In this document: one piece after another, positions 24,580 to 37,795 of the stretch | Layout: each line of letters opens with the position of its first letter | Position numbering within the stretch: position 1 is the stretch's first letter | From: Petrolisthes cinctipes | Lineage: Eukaryota > Arthropoda > Malacostraca > Decapoda > Porcellanidae | Length of the DNA stretch: 64,000 nt | Assembly: GCA_033782935.1 (NCBI GenBank) | Contig: JAWQEG010000470.1 | Location: forward strand, 1,178,001 to 1,242,000 | Reading direction: 5' to 3' | Position numbers and translations under genes: made by a program | The notes under the pieces: model-generated | Told to the model about the DNA's origin: nothing | Databases searched by the model: none | Seen by the model: the letters and a program-made list of their open reading frames with translations, nothing else

Positions 24580-26935
24580 GAAGCAATCTGTACATGCCTA
24601 CTCAGTGCTAGAATATTTTCAAAATATAGGCTAAGAACATGCTAAAAATCGATATTTTAGGTGCCAAAAAGTCGATATCTCAAATTCAGTCCCAAAACAA
24701 CCGAAAATTCGATATTTAGTGGTCCCAGAAGGGATCTGTACATGCCTACTCCGTGTTAGAGTATTTTCAAAATACAGGTCAAAAACATACTGAAAATCGA
24801 TCTTTTAGATGCCCAAAAGTCGATATGTGCATGCATCTTCTGTACCCGTTTATATCTCAAATTAAGGCCCAAAACACCCGAAAATTCGATATTTAGGGGT
24901 CCCAGAAGGGATCTGTACATGCCTACTCCGTGTTAGAGTATTTTCAAAATACAGGCCCAAAACATGCTGAAAATCGATATTTTTGGTGCCCAAAGTCAAT
25001 ATGTGTATGCATCTTCTATACTCGTTTATATCTCAAATTCAGGCTCAAAACACTCGAAAATCCGATATTTTGGGGTCCCAGAAGCGATCTGTACATGCCT
25101 ACTCCGTGTTAGAGTATTTTCAAAATACAGGCCCAAAACATGCTCAAAATCGATGTTTTAGGTGCCAAAAAGTCGATATGTGCATGCATCTTCAGTACCC
25201 GTTTATATCTCAAATTCAGGCTCAAAACACCCAAAAATTCGATATTTTGGGGTCCCAGAAGCGATCTGTACATGCCTACTCCGTGTTAGAGTATTTTCAA
25301 AATACATGCCCAAAACATGCTGAAAATCGATATGTTAGATGCCCAAAGTCAATATGTACATGTATCTTCTGTACCCGTTTATATCTCAAATTCAGGCTCA
25401 AAACACCCGAAAATTCAATATTTTGGGGTCCCAGAAGCAATCTGTACATGCCTACTGAGTGCTAGAATATTTTCAAAATATATTCTAAAAACATGCTAAA
25501 AATCGATATTTTAGGTGCCAAAAGTCGATATCTCAAATTAAGGCCCAAAACACCCGAAAATTCTATATTTAGGGGTCCTAGAAGCGATCTGTACATGCCT
25601 ACTCAGTGCTAGAATGTTTTCAAAATATAGGCTCAAAACATGCTCAAAATCGATATTTTAGGTGCCCAAAAGTCGATATGTGCATGCATCTTCTGTACAC
25701 GTTTATATCTCAAATTCAAGATCAAAACACCCGAAAATTCGATATTTTGGGGTCCCAGAAGCGATCTGTACATGCCTACTCGGTGTTAGAGTATTTTCAA
25801 AATACAGGCCAAAAACATATTGAAAATCGATCTTTTAGGTGCCCAAAAGTCGATATGTGCATTCATCTTCTGTACCCGTTTATATCTCAAATTCAGGCCC
25901 TAAACACCCGAAAATTCGATATTTTGGGGTCCCAGAAGCGATCTGTACATGCCTACTCAGTGCTAGAATGTTTTCAAAATATAGGCTTAAAACATGCTCA
26001 AAATCGATATTTTAGGTGCCCAAAAGTCGATATGTGCATCCATCTTCTGTACTCGTTTATATCTCAAATTCATGCTCAGAACACCCGAAAATTCAATATT
26101 TTGGGGTCCCAGAAGCAATCTGTACATGCCTACTCAGTGCTAGAATTATTTCAATGTATAGGCTCAAAACATGCTAAAAATCGATATTTCAGGTGCGTAA
26201 AGGCGATATCTCAAATTCAGACCCAAAACACCCGAAAATTCAATATTTTGGGGTCCGAGAAGCAATCTGTACATGCCTACTCAATGCTAGAAAATTTTCA
26301 AAATGTAGGCTAAAAACATGCTAAAAATCGATATTTTAGATGCCCAAAGTCAATATGTACATGTATCTTTTGTACCCGTTTTTATCTCAAATTCAGGCTC
26401 AAAACACCCGAAAATTCAATATTTTGGGGTCCCAGAAGCAATCTGTACATGCCTACTCAGTGCTAGAATATTTTCAAAATATAGGCTAAAAACATGCTAA
26501 TAATCGATATTTTAGGTGCCAAAAAGTCGATATCTCAAATTAAGGCCCAAAACACCCGAAAATTCTATATTTAAGGATCCCAGAAGCGATCTGTACATGC
26601 CTACTCAGTGCTAGAATGTTTTCAAAATATAGGCTCAAAACATGCTAAAAATCGATATTTTAGGTGCCCAAAAGTCGATATGTGCATGCATCTTCTGTAC
26701 TCGTTTATATCTCAAATTCAAACTCAAAACACCCGAAAATTCGATATTTTGGGGTACCAGAAGCGATCTGTACATGCCTACTCCGTGTTAGAGTATTTTC
26801 AAAATACAGGCCCAAAACATGCTGAAAATCGATATTTTAGATGCCCAAAGTCAATATGTGCATGTATCTTCTGTACCCGTTTATATCTCAAATTCAGGCT
26901 CAAAACACCCGAAAATTCAATATTTAGGGGTCCCG
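24580..26935 (+). repeat. 2356-bp 14-mer HOR, copy R1
   Basis: Fourteen monomers: 148, 177, 176, 177, 176, 147, 177, 177, 177, 147, 176, 148, 177, 176 bp. Marks shared with R2 are GGCTAAGAACATGC, ACAGGTCAAAAACATACTG, GATATGTTAGATGCCC, TTCTATATTTAGGGGTCC, CATATTGAAAATCG, TAGAATTATTTC and TTTTGTACCCGTTTTTATC. The left edge lies near 24550, where the preceding monomers stop matching. Confidence 0.9.
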
Positions 26936-29291
26936 GAAGCAATCTGTACATGCCTACTCAGTGCTAGAATATTTTCAAAATATAGGCTAAGAACATGCTA
27001 AAAATCGATATTTTAGGTGCCAAAAAGTCGATATCTCAAATTCAGTCCCAAAACACCCGAAAATTCGATATTTAGGGGTCCCAGAAGGGATCTGTACATG
27101 CCTACTCCGTGTTAGAGTATTTTCAAAATACAGGTCAAAAACATACTGAAAATCGATCTTTTAGATGCCCAAAAGTCGATATGTGCATGCATCTTCTGTA
27201 CCCGTTTATATCTCAAATTAAGGCCCAAAACACCCGAAAATTCGATATTTAGGGGTCCCAGAAGGGATCTGTACATGCCTACTCCGTGTTAGAGTATTTT
27301 CAAAATACAGGCCCAAAACATGCTGAAAATCGATATTTTTGGTGCCCAAAGTCAATATGTGTATGCATCTTCTATACTCGTTTATATCTCAAATTCAGGC
27401 TCAAAACACCCGAAAATTCGATATTTTGGGGTCCCAGAAGCGATCTGTACATGCCTACTCCGTGTTAGAGTATTTTCAAAATACAGGCCCAAAACATGCT
27501 CAAAATCGATGTTTTAGGTGCCAAAAAGTCGATATGTGCATGCATCTTCAGTACCCGTTTATATCTCAAATTCAAGCTCAAAACACCCAAAAATTCGATA
27601 TTTTGGGGTCCCAGAAGCGATCTGTACATGCCTACTCCGTGTTAGAGTATTTTCAAAATACATGCCCAAAACATGCTGAAAATCGATATGTTAGATGCCC
27701 AAAGTCAATATGTACATGTATCTTCTGTACCCGTTTATATCTCAAATTCAGGCTCAAAACACCCGAAAATTCAATATTTTGGGGTCCCAGAAGCAATCTG
27801 TACATGCCTACTCAGTGCTAGAATATTTTCAAAATATAGGCTAAAAACATGCTAAAATCGATATTTTAGGTGCCAAAAAGTCGATATCTCAAATTAAGGC
27901 CCAAAGCACCCGAAAATTCTATATTTAGGGGTCCTAGAAGCGATCTGTACATGCCTACTCAGTGCTAGAATGTTTTCAAAATATAGGCTCAAAACATGCT
28001 CAAAATCGATATTTTAGGTGCCCAAAAGTCGATATGTGCATGCATCTTCTGTACTCGTTTATATCTCAAATTCAAGATCAAAACACCCGAATATTCGATA
28101 TTTTGGGGTCCCAGAAGCGATCTGTACATGCCTACTCGGTGTTAGAGTATTTTCAAAATACAGGCCAAAAACATATTGAAAATCGATCTTTTAGGTGCCC
28201 AAAAGTCGATATGTGGATTCATCTTCTGTACCCGTTTATATCTCAAATTCAGGCCCTAAACACCCGAAAATTCGATATTTTGGGGTCCCAGAAGCGATCT
28301 GTACATGCCTACTCAGTGCTAGAATGTTTTCAAAATATAGGCTCAAAACATGCTCAAAATCGATATTTTAGGTGCCCAAAAGTCGATATGTGCATCCATC
28401 TTCTGTACTCGTTTATATCTCAAATTCATGCTCAGAACACCCGAAAATTCAATATTTTGGGGTCCCAGAAGCAATCTGTACATGCCTACTCAGTGCTAGA
28501 ATTATTTCAAAGTATAGGCTCAAAACATGCTAAAAATCGATATTTCAGGTGCGTAAAGGCGATATCTCAAATTCAGACCCAAAACACCCGAAAATTCAAT
28601 ATTTTGGGGTCCCAGAAGCAATCTGTACATGCCTACTCAATGCTAGAATATTTTCAAAATGTAGGCTAAAAACATGCTAAAAATCGATATTTTAGATGCC
28701 CAAAGTCAATATGTACATGTATCTTTTGTACCCGTTTTTATCTCAAATTCAGGCTCAAAACACCCGAAAATTCAATATTTTGGGGTCCCAGAAGCAATCT
28801 GTACATGCCTACTCAGTGCTAGAATATTTTCAAAATATAGGCTAAAAACATGCTAATAATCGATATTTTAGGTGCCAAAAAGTCGATATCTCAAATTAAG
28901 GCCCAAAACACCCGAAAATTCTATATTTAAGGGTCCCAAAAGCGATCTGTACATGCCTACTCAGTGCTAGAATGTTTTCAAAATATAGGCTCAAAACATG
29001 CTAAAAATCGATATTTTAGGTGCCCAAAAGTCGATATGTGCATGCATCTTCTGTACTCGTTTATATCTCAAATTCAAGCTCAAAACACCCGAAAATTCGA
29101 TATTTTGGGGTCCCAGAAGCGATCTGTACATGCCTACTCCGTGTTAGAGTATTTTCAAAATACAGGCCCAAAACATGCTGAAAATCGATATTTTAGATGC
29201 CCAAAGTCAATATGTGCATGTATCTTCTGTACCCGTTTATATCTCAAATTCAGGCTCAAAACACCCGAAAATTCAATATTTAGGGGTCCCG
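26936..29291 (+). repeat. 2356-bp 14-mer HOR, copy R2
   Basis: Repeats R1 at a constant 2356-bp offset with scattered substitutions, for example TTCAATGTATAGG in R1 against TTCAAAGTATAGG here. The last nine monomers, 27790-29291, form module E, which reappears at 33477 and, lacking its first monomer, at 42344. Confidence 0.9.
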
Positions 29292-29756
29292 GAAGCAATC
29301 TGTACTCAGTGCTAGAATATTTTCAAAATATAGGCTAAAAACATGCTAAAAATCGATATTTTAGGTGCCAAAAAATCGATATCTCAAATTAAGGCCTAAA
29401 ACACCCGAAAATTCGATATTTAGGGGTCCCAGAAGCGATCTGTACATACCTACTCCGTGTTAGAGTATTTTCAAAATACAGGCCCAAAACATGCTCAAAA
29501 TCGCTCCTTTAGGTGCCCAAAAGTCGATATGTGCATGCATCTTCTGTACCCGTTTATATCTCAAATTCTGGCCCTAAACACCCGAAAATTCGATATTTTT
29601 GGGTCCCAGAAGCGATCTGTACATGCCTACTCAGTGCTAGAATGTTTTCAAAATATAGGCTCAAAACATGCTCAAAATCGATATATTAGGTGCCAAAAAG
29701 TCGATATCTCAAATTAAGGCCCAAAACTCCCTAAAATTCGATATTTAGGGGTCCCA
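29292..29756 (+). repeat. Module A, copy 1 (465 bp: 140, 177, 148)
   Basis: It opens with a 140-bp short monomer lacking 8 bp, giving AATCTGTACTCAGTGC instead of CTGTACATGCCTACTCAG. The next unit has AAAATCGCTCCTTTAGG. Copies with the same marks are at 34979, 36476 and 44177. Confidence 0.88.
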
Positions 29757-30611
29757 GAAGCGATCTGTACATCCCTACTCCGTGTTATAGTATTTTCAAA
29801 ATACAGGCCCAAAACATGCTCAAAATCGATGTTTTAGGTGCCAAAAAGTCGATATGTGCATGATTCTTCAGTACCCGTTTATATCTCAAATTCAGGCTCA
29901 AAACACCCGAAAATTCGATATTTTGGGGTCCCAGAAGCGATCTGTACATGCCTACTCCGTGTTAGAGTATTTTCAAAATACAGGCCAAAAACATACTGAA
30001 AATCGATCTTTTAGGTGCTCAAAAGTCGATATGTGCATGCATCTTCTTTACCCGTTTATATCTCAAATTCTGGCCCTAAACACCGGAAAATTCGATATTT
30101 TGGGGTCCCAGAAGCGATCTGTACATGCCTACTCCGTGTTAGAGTATTTTCAAAATTCAGGCCCAAAACATGCTGAAAATCGATATTTTTGGTGCCCAAA
30201 GTCAATATGTGTATGCATCTTCTATACTCGTTTATATCTCAAATTCAGGCTCAAAACACCCGAAAATTCGATATTTTGGGGTCCCAGAAGCGATCTGTAC
30301 ATGCCTACTCAGTGCTAGAATGTTTTCAAAATATAGGCTCAAAACATGCTCAAAATCGATAATTTAGGTCCCCAGAAGTCGATATGTGCATGCATCTTCT
30401 GTACACGTTTATATCTCAAATTCAAGCTCAAAACACCCGAAAATTCGATATTTTGGGGTCCCAGAAGCGATCTGTACATGCCTACTCAGTGCTAGAATAT
30501 TTTCAAAATATAGGCTCAAAACATGCTCAAAATCGATATTTTAGGTGCCAAAAAGTCGATATCTCAAATTAAGGCCCAAAACTCCCTAAAATTCGATATT
30601 TAGGGGTCCCA
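29757..30611 (+). repeat. Module B, copy 1 (855-bp 5-mer HOR)
   Basis: Monomers are 177, 177, 176, 177 and 148 bp. Marks are CATGATTCTTCAGTACCC, GGTGCTCAAAAGTCG, AAAATTCAGGCCC, TCGATATTTTTGGTGCCC and TCGATAATTTAGGTCCCC. It is followed directly by copy 2 at an 855-bp offset. Confidence 0.9.
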
Positions 30612-31466
30612 GAAGCGATCTGTACATCCCTACTCCGTGTTATAGTATTTTCAAAATACAGGCCCAAAACATGCTCAAAATCGATGTTTTAGGTGCCAAA
30701 AAGTCGATATGTGCATGATTCTTCAGTACCCGTTTATATCTCAAATTCATGCTCAAAACACCCGAAAATTCGATATTTTGGGGTCCCAGAAGCGATCTGT
30801 ACATGCCTACTCCGTGTTAGAGTATTTTCAAAATACAGGCCAAAAACATACTGAAAATCGATCTTTTAGGTGCTCAAAAGTCGATATGTGCATGCATCTT
30901 CTGTACCCGTTTATATCTCAAATTCTGGCCCTAAACACCCGAAAATTCGATATTTTGGGGTCCCAGAAGCGATCTGTACATGCCTACTCCGTGTTAGAGT
31001 ATTTTCAAAATTCAGGCCCAAAACATGCTGAAAATCGATATTTTTGGTGCCCAAAGTCAATATGTGTATGCATCTTCTATACTCGTTTATATCTCAAATT
31101 CAGGCTCAAAACACCCGAAAATTCGATATTTTGGGGTCCCAGAAGCGATCTGTACATGCCTACTCAGTGCTAGAATGTTTTCAAAATATTGGCTCAAAAC
31201 ATGCTCAAAATCGATAATTTAGGTCCCCAGAAGTCGATATGTGCATGCATCTTCTGTACACGTTTATATCTCAAATTCAAGCTCAAAACACCCGAAAATT
31301 CGATATTTTGGGGTCCCAGAAGCGATCTGTACATGCCTACTCAGTGCTAGAATATTTTCAAAATATAGGCTCAAAACATGCTAAAAATCGATATTTTAGG
31401 TGCCAAAAAGTCGATATCTCAAATTCAGTCCCAAAACATCCGAAAATTCGATATTTAGTGGTCCCA
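30612..31466 (+). repeat. Module B, copy 2 (855 bp)
   Basis: Same five monomers as copy 1. The last monomer ends differently (CAGTCCCAAAACATCCG, then GTGGTCCCATAAGGGATTTG), which leads into module C. Copies 4 and 5 keep this exit; copy 3 keeps it but is followed by a different unit. Confidence 0.9.
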
Positions 31467-32649
31467 TAAGGGATTTGTACATGCCTACTCCGTGTTAGAG
31501 TATTTTCAAAATAAAGGCCAAAAACATACTGAAAATCGATCTCTTAGGTGCCGAAAAGTCGATATGTGCATGCATCTTCTGTACCAGTTTATATCTCAAA
31601 TTCTGGCCCTAAACACCCGAAAATTCGATATTTTGGGGTCCCAGAAGCGATCTGTACATGCCTACTACGTGTTAGCCTACTCAGTGCTAGAATGTTTTCA
31701 AAATATAGGCTCAAAACATGCTCGAAATCGATATTTTAGGTGCCCAAAAGTCGATATGTGCATGCAGTTTCTGTACTCGTTTATATCTCAAATTCATGCT
31801 CAAAACACCAGAAAAATCGATATTTTGGGGTCCCAGAAGCGATCTGTACATGCCTACTCCGTGTTAGAGTATTTTCAAAATACAGGCCCAAAACATGGTG
31901 AAAATCGATATTTTAGATGCCCAAAGTCAATATTCTTCTGTTCCCGTTTATATCTCAAATTCAGGCTCAAAACACCCGAAAATTCAATATTTTGGGGTCC
32001 CAAAAGCGATCTGTACATACCTACTAAGTGCTAGAATATTTTCAAAATATAGGCTCAAAACATGTTAAAAATCGATATTTTATTTGCGTAAAGGCGATAT
32101 CTCAAATTCAGGCCCAAAACACCCGAAAATTCGATATTATGGGGTCCCAGAAGCGATGTGTACATGCCTACTCCGTGTTAGAGTATTTACAAAATACAGG
32201 CCCAAAACATGCTCAAAATCGATGTTTTAGGTGCCGAATAGTCGATATGTGCATTCATCTTCAGTACCCGTTTATATCTCAAATTCAGGCTCAAAACACC
32301 CGAAAATTCGATATTTTGGGGTCCCAGAAGCGATCTGTACATGCCTACTCGGTGTTAGAGTATTTTCAAAATACATGCCCTAAACATGCTGAAAATCGAT
32401 ATTTTAGATGCCCAAAGTCAATATGTGCATGTATCTTTTGTACACGTTTATATCTCAAATTCAGGCTCAAAATTTCCGAAAATTCAATATTTTGTGGTCC
32501 TAGAAGCAATCTGTACATGCCTACTCAGTGCTAGAATATTTTCAAAATATAGGCTAAAAACATACTAAAAATTAATCTTTTAGGTGCGAAAAAGTCGATA
32601 TCTCAAATTCAGTCCCAAAACACCCGAAAATTCGATATTTATGGTCCCA
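31467..32649 (+). repeat. Module C, copy 1 (1183 bp, 7 monomers)
   Basis: Lengths are 177, 192, 167, 147, 177, 176, 147 bp. The 192-bp unit carries a 15-bp tandem duplication, CCTACTACGTGTTAG at 31661-31675, the same event type as at 5902 and 6750. The 167-bp unit lacks 9 bp, giving TCAATATTCTTCTG. Other marks are TTTTATTTGCGTAAAGG and GGTGCCGAATAGTCG. Full copies are at 37796 and 40660. Confidence 0.9.
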
Positions 32650-33476
32650 GAAGCGATCTGTACATGCCTACTCCGTGTTAGAGTATTTTCAAAATACAGG
32701 CCCACAACATGCTCAAAATCGATCCTTTAGGTGCCCAAAAGTCGATATGTGCATGCATCTTCTGTACCCGTTTATATCTCAAATTCTGGCCCTAATCACC
32801 CGAAAATTCGATATTTTAAGGTCCCAGAAGCGATCTGTACATGCCTACTCAGTGCTAGAATGTTTTCAAAATATAGGCTCAAAACATGCTCAAAATCGAT
32901 ATTTTAGGTGCCAAAAAGTCGATATCTCAAATTAAGGCCTAAAACACCCGAAAATTCGATATTTAGGGGTCCCAGAAGCGATCTGTACATTCCTACTCCG
33001 TGTTATAGTAAATTCAAAATACAGGCCCAAAACATGCTCAAAATAGATGTTTTAGGTGCCGAATAGTCGATATGTGCATTCATCTTCAGTACCCGTTTAT
33101 ATCTCAAATTCTGGCCCTAATAACCCGAAAATTCGATATTTTAAGGTCCCAGAAGCGATCTGTACATGCCTACTCAGTGCTAGAATGTTTTCAAAATATA
33201 GGCTCAAAACATGCTCAAAATAGATTTTTTAGGTGCCAAAAAGTCGATATCTCAAATTAAGGCCTAAAACACCCGAAAATTCGATATTTAGGGGTCCCAG
33301 AAGCGATCTGTACATTCCTACTCCGTGTTATAGTAAATTCAAAATACAGGCCCAAAACATGCTCAAAATCGATGTTTTAGGTGCCGAATAGTCGATATGT
33401 GCATTCATCTTCAGTACCCGTTTATATCTCAAATTCAGGCTCAAAACACCCGAAAATTCAATATTTTGGGGTCCCA
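32650..33476 (+). repeat. Module D, copy 1, with a 325-bp dimer duplication
   Basis: After one 177-bp unit, the pair 32827-33151 (148 + 177 bp) is repeated at 33152-33476. Both pairs carry GTTATAGTAAATTCAAAATAC and GGTGCCGAATAGTCG, and both units that open a pair follow TTTTAAGGTCCC. This is a small local HOR private to this spot; the related block at 38979 lacks it. Confidence 0.85.
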
Positions 33477-34978
33477 GAAGCAATCTGTACATGCCTACTC
33501 AGTGCTAGAATATTTTCAAAATATAGGCTAAAAACATGCTAAAATCGATATTTTAGGTGCCAAAAAGTCGATATCTCAAATTAAGGCCCAAAGCACCCGA
33601 AAATTCTATATTTAGGGGTCCTAGAAGCGATCTGTACATGCCTACTCAGTGCTAGAATGTTTTCAAAATATAGGCTCAAAACATGCTCAAAATCGATATT
33701 TTAGGTGCCCAAAAGTCGATATGTGCATGCATCTTCTGTACTCGTTTATATCTCAAATTCAAGATCAAAACACCCGAATATTCGATATTTTGGGGTCCCA
33801 GAAGCGATCTGTACATGCCTACTCGGTGTTAGAGTATTTTCAAAATACAGGCCAAAAACATATTGAAAATCGATCTTTTAGGTGCCCAAAAGTCGATATG
33901 TGGATTCATCTTCTGTACCCGTTTATATCTCAAATTCAGGCCCTAAACACCCGAAAATTCGATATTTTGGGGTCCCAGAAGAGATCTGTACATGCCTACT
34001 CAGTGCTAGAATGTTTTCAAAATATAGGCTCAAAACATGCTCAAAATCGATATTTTAGGTGCCCAAAAGTCGATATGTGCATCCATCTTCTGTACTCGTT
34101 TATATCTCAAATTCATGCTCAGAACACCCGAAAATTCAATATTTTGGGGTCCCAGAAGCAATCTGTACATGCCTACTCAGTGCTAGAATTATTTCAAAGT
34201 ATAGGCTCAAAACATGCTAAAAATCGATATTTCAGGTGCGTAAAGGCGATATCTCAAATTCAGACCCAAAACACCCGAAAATTCAATATTTTGGGGTCCC
34301 AGAAGCAATCTGTACATGCCTACTCAATGCTAGAATATTTTCAAAATGTAGGCTAAAAACATGCTAAAAATCGATATTTTAGATGCCCAAAGTCAATATG
34401 TACATGTATCTTTTGTACCCGTTTTTATCTCAAATTCAGGCTCAAAACACCCGAAAATTCAATATTTTGGGGTCCCAGAAGCAATCTGTACATGCCTACT
34501 CAGTGCTAGAATATTTTCAAAATATAGGCTAAAAACATGCTAATAATCGATATTTTAGGTGCCAAAAAGTCGATATCTCAAATTAAGGCCCAAAACACCC
34601 GAAAATTCTATATTTAAGGGTCCCAAAAGCGATCTGTACATGCCTACTCAGTGCTAGAATGTTTTCAAAATATAGGCTCAAAACATGCTAAAAATCGATA
34701 TTTTAGGTGCCCAAAAGTCGATATGTGCATGCATCTTCTGTACTCGTTTATATCTCAAATTCAAGCTCAAAACACCCGAAAATTCGATATTTTGGGGTCC
34801 CAGAAGCGATCTGTACATGCCTACTCCGTGTTAGAGTATTTTCAAAATACAGGCCCAAAACATGCTGAAAATCGATATTTTAGATGCCCAAAGTCAATAT
34901 GTGCATGTATCTTCTGTACCCGTTTATATCTCAAATTCAGGCTCAAAACACCCAAAAATTCAATATTTAGGGGTCCCG
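33477..34978 (+). repeat. Module E copy (1502 bp), repeat of 27790-29291
   Basis: Nine monomers match the end of R2 at a constant offset of 5687 bp, including the rare marks CTAAAATCGATATTTTAGG, GCCCAAAGCACCC and ATATGTGGATTC. The match starts near 33413 and continues through modules A and B to about 36207, so roughly 2.8 kb was copied as a block. Confidence 0.9.
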
Positions 34979-35443
34979 GAAGCAATCTGTACTCAGTGCT
35001 AGAATATTTTCAAAATATAGGCTAAAAACATGCTAAAAATCGATATTTTAGGTGCCAAAAAATCGATATCTCAAATTAAGGCCTAAAACACCCGAAAATT
35101 CGATATTTAGGGGTCCCAGAAGCGATCTGTACATACCTACTCCGTGTTAGAGTATTTTCAAAATACAGGCCCAAAACATGCTCAAAATCGCTCCTTTAGG
35201 TGCCCAAAAGTCGATATGTGCATGCATCTTCTGTACCCGTTTATATCTCAAATTCTGGCCCTAAACACCCAAAAATTCGATATTTTTGGGTCCCAGAAGC
35301 GATCTGTACATGCCTACTCAGTGCTAGAATGTTTTCAAAATATAGGCTCAAAACATGCTCAAAATCGATATTTTAGGTGCCAAAAAGTCGATATCTCAAA
35401 TTAAGGCCCAAAACTCCCTAAAATTCGATATTTAGGGGTCCCA
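34979..35443 (+). repeat. Module A, copy 2 (465 bp)
   Basis: Matches module A at 29292 at the 5687-bp offset, including the 8-bp deletion AATCTGTACTCAG and the CGCTCCTTTAGG mark. One visible difference is CACCCAAAAATTCG in place of CACCCGAAAATTCG. Confidence 0.88.
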
Positions 35444-36298
35444 GAAGCGATCTGTACATCCCTACTCCGTGTTATAGTATTTTCAAAATACAGGCCCAAA
35501 ACATGCTCAAAATCGATGTTTTAGGTGCCAAAAAGTCGATATGTGCATGATTCTTCAGTACCCGTTTATATCTCAAATTCAGGCTCAAAACACCCGAAAA
35601 TTCGATATTTTGGGGTCCCAGAAGCGATCTGTACATGCCTACTCCGTGTTAGAGTATTTTCAAAATACAGGCCAAAAACATACTGAAAATCGATCTTTTA
35701 GGTGCTCAAAAGTCGATATGTGCATGCATCTTCTTTACCCGTTTATATCTCAAATTCTGGCCCTAAACACCCGAAAATTCGATATTTTGGGGTCCCAGAA
35801 GCGATCTGTACATGCCTACTCCGTGTTAGAGTATTTTCAAAATTCAGGCCCAAAACATGCTGAAAATCGATATTTTTGGTGCCCAAAGTCAATATGTGTA
35901 TGCATCTTCTATACTCGTTTATATCTCAAATTCAGGCTCAAAACACCCGAAAATTCGATATTTTGGGGTCCCAGAAGCGATCTGTACATGCCTACTCAGT
36001 GCTAGAATGTTTTCAAAATATAGGCTCAAAACATGCTCAAAATCGATAATTTAGGTCCCCAGAAGTCGATATGTGCATGCATCTTCTGTACACGTTTATA
36101 TCTCAAATTCAAGCTCAAAACACCCGAAAATTCGATATTTTGGGGTCCCAGAAGCGATCTGTACATGCCTACTCAGTGCTAGAATATTTTCAAAATATAG
36201 GCTCAAAACATGCTAAAAATCGATATTTTAGGTGCCAAAAAGTCGATATCTCAAATTCAGTCCCAAAACATCCGAAAATTCGATATTTAGTGGTCCCA
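35444..36298 (+). repeat. Module B, copy 3 (855 bp)
   Basis: The first four monomers follow copy 1 at 5687 bp. The last follows copy 2 instead (offset 4832 bp), switching near 36207. The copy is therefore a chimera of the two tandem B copies. Confidence 0.87.
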
Positions 36299-36475
36299 TA
36301 AGGGATTTGTACATGCCTACTCTGTGTTAGAGTATTTTCAAAATACAGGCCAAAAACATACTGAAAATCGATCTTTTAGGGGCCCATAAGTCGATATGTG
36401 CATGCATCTTCTGTACCCGTTTATATCTTAAATTCTGGCCCTAACCACCGGAAAATTCAATATTTTGGGGTCCCA
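36299..36475 (+). repeat. Single 177-bp linker monomer
   Basis: Long monomer with TTTTAGGGGCCCATAAGTCG, TATATCTTAAATTCTGG and CCCTAACCACC. The same unit precedes module A at 44000-44176, and a related one (GGGGGCCCATAAG) lies at 46990. Confidence 0.85.
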
Positions 36476-36940
36476 GAAGCAATCTGTACTCAGTGCTAGA
36501 ATATTTTCAAAATATAGGCTAAAAACATGCTAAAAATCGATATTTTAGGTGCCAAAAAATCGATATCTCAAATTAAGGCCCAAAACACCCGAAAATTCGA
36601 TATTTAGGGGTCCCAGAAGCGATCTGTACATGCCTACTCCGTGTTAGAGTATTTTCAAAATACAGGCCCAAAACATGCTCAAAATCGCTCCTTTAGGTGC
36701 CCAAAAGTCGATATGTGCATGCATCTTCTGTACCCGTTTATATCTCAAATTCTGGCCCTAAACACCCGAAAATTCGATATTTTTGGGTCCCAGAAGCGAT
36801 CTGTACATGCCTACTCAGTGCTAGAATGTTTTCAAAATATAGGCTCAAAACATGCTCAAAATCGATATTTTAGGTGCCAAAAAGTCGATATCTCAAATTA
36901 AGGCCCAAAACTCCCTAAAATTCGATATTTAGGGGTCCCA
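36476..36940 (+). repeat. Module A, copy 3 (465 bp)
   Basis: 140, 177 and 148 bp, at an offset of 1497 bp from copy 2. It keeps the AATCTGTACTCAG deletion and the CGCTCCTTTAGG mark. Confidence 0.88.
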
Positions 36941-37795
36941 GAAGCGATCTGTACATCCCTACTCCGTGTTATAGTATTTTCAAAATACAGGCCCAAAACA
37001 TGCTCAAAATCGATGTTTTAGGTGCCAAAAAGTCGATATGTGCATGATTCTTCAGTACCCGTTTATATCTCAAATTCATGCTCAAAACACCCGAAAATTC
37101 GATATTTTGGGGTCCCAGAAGCGATCTGTACATGCCTACTCCGTGTTAGAGTATTTTCAAAATACAGGCCAAAAACATACTGAAAATCGATCTTTTAGGT
37201 GCTCAAAAGTCGATATGTGCATGCATCTTCTGTACCCGTTTATATCTCAAATTCTGGCCCTAAACAACCGAAAATTCGATATTTTGGGGTCCCAGAAGCG
37301 ATCTGTACATGCCTACTCCGTGTTAGAGTATTTTCAAAATTCAGGCCCAAAACATGCTGAAAATCGATATTTTTGGTGCCCAAAGTCAATATGTGTATGC
37401 ATCTTCTATACTCGTTTATATCTCAAATTCAGGCTCAAAACACCCGAAAATTCGATATTTTGGGGTCCCAGAAGCGATCTGTACATGCCTACTCAGTGCT
37501 AGAATGTTTTCAAAATATTGGCTCAAAACATGCTCAAAATCGATAATTTAGGTCCCCAGAAGTCGATATGTGCATGCATCTTCTGTACACGTTTATATCT
37601 CAAATTCAAGCTCAAAACACCCGAAAATTCGATATTTTGGGGTCCCAGAAGCGATCTGTACATGCCTACTCAGTGCTAGAATATTTTCAAAATATAGGCT
37701 CAAAACATGCTAAAAATCGATATTTTAGGTGCCAAAAAGTCGATATCTCAAATTCAGTCCCAAAACATCCGAAAATTCGATATTTAGTGGTCCCA
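36941..37795 (+). repeat. Module B, copy 4 (855 bp)
   Basis: Matches copy 2 most closely: both have CAAATTCATGCTCAAAACACC and ATATTGGCTC. It is followed by module C, as copy 2 is; the shared B-plus-C run has a 6329-bp offset. Confidence 0.9.
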
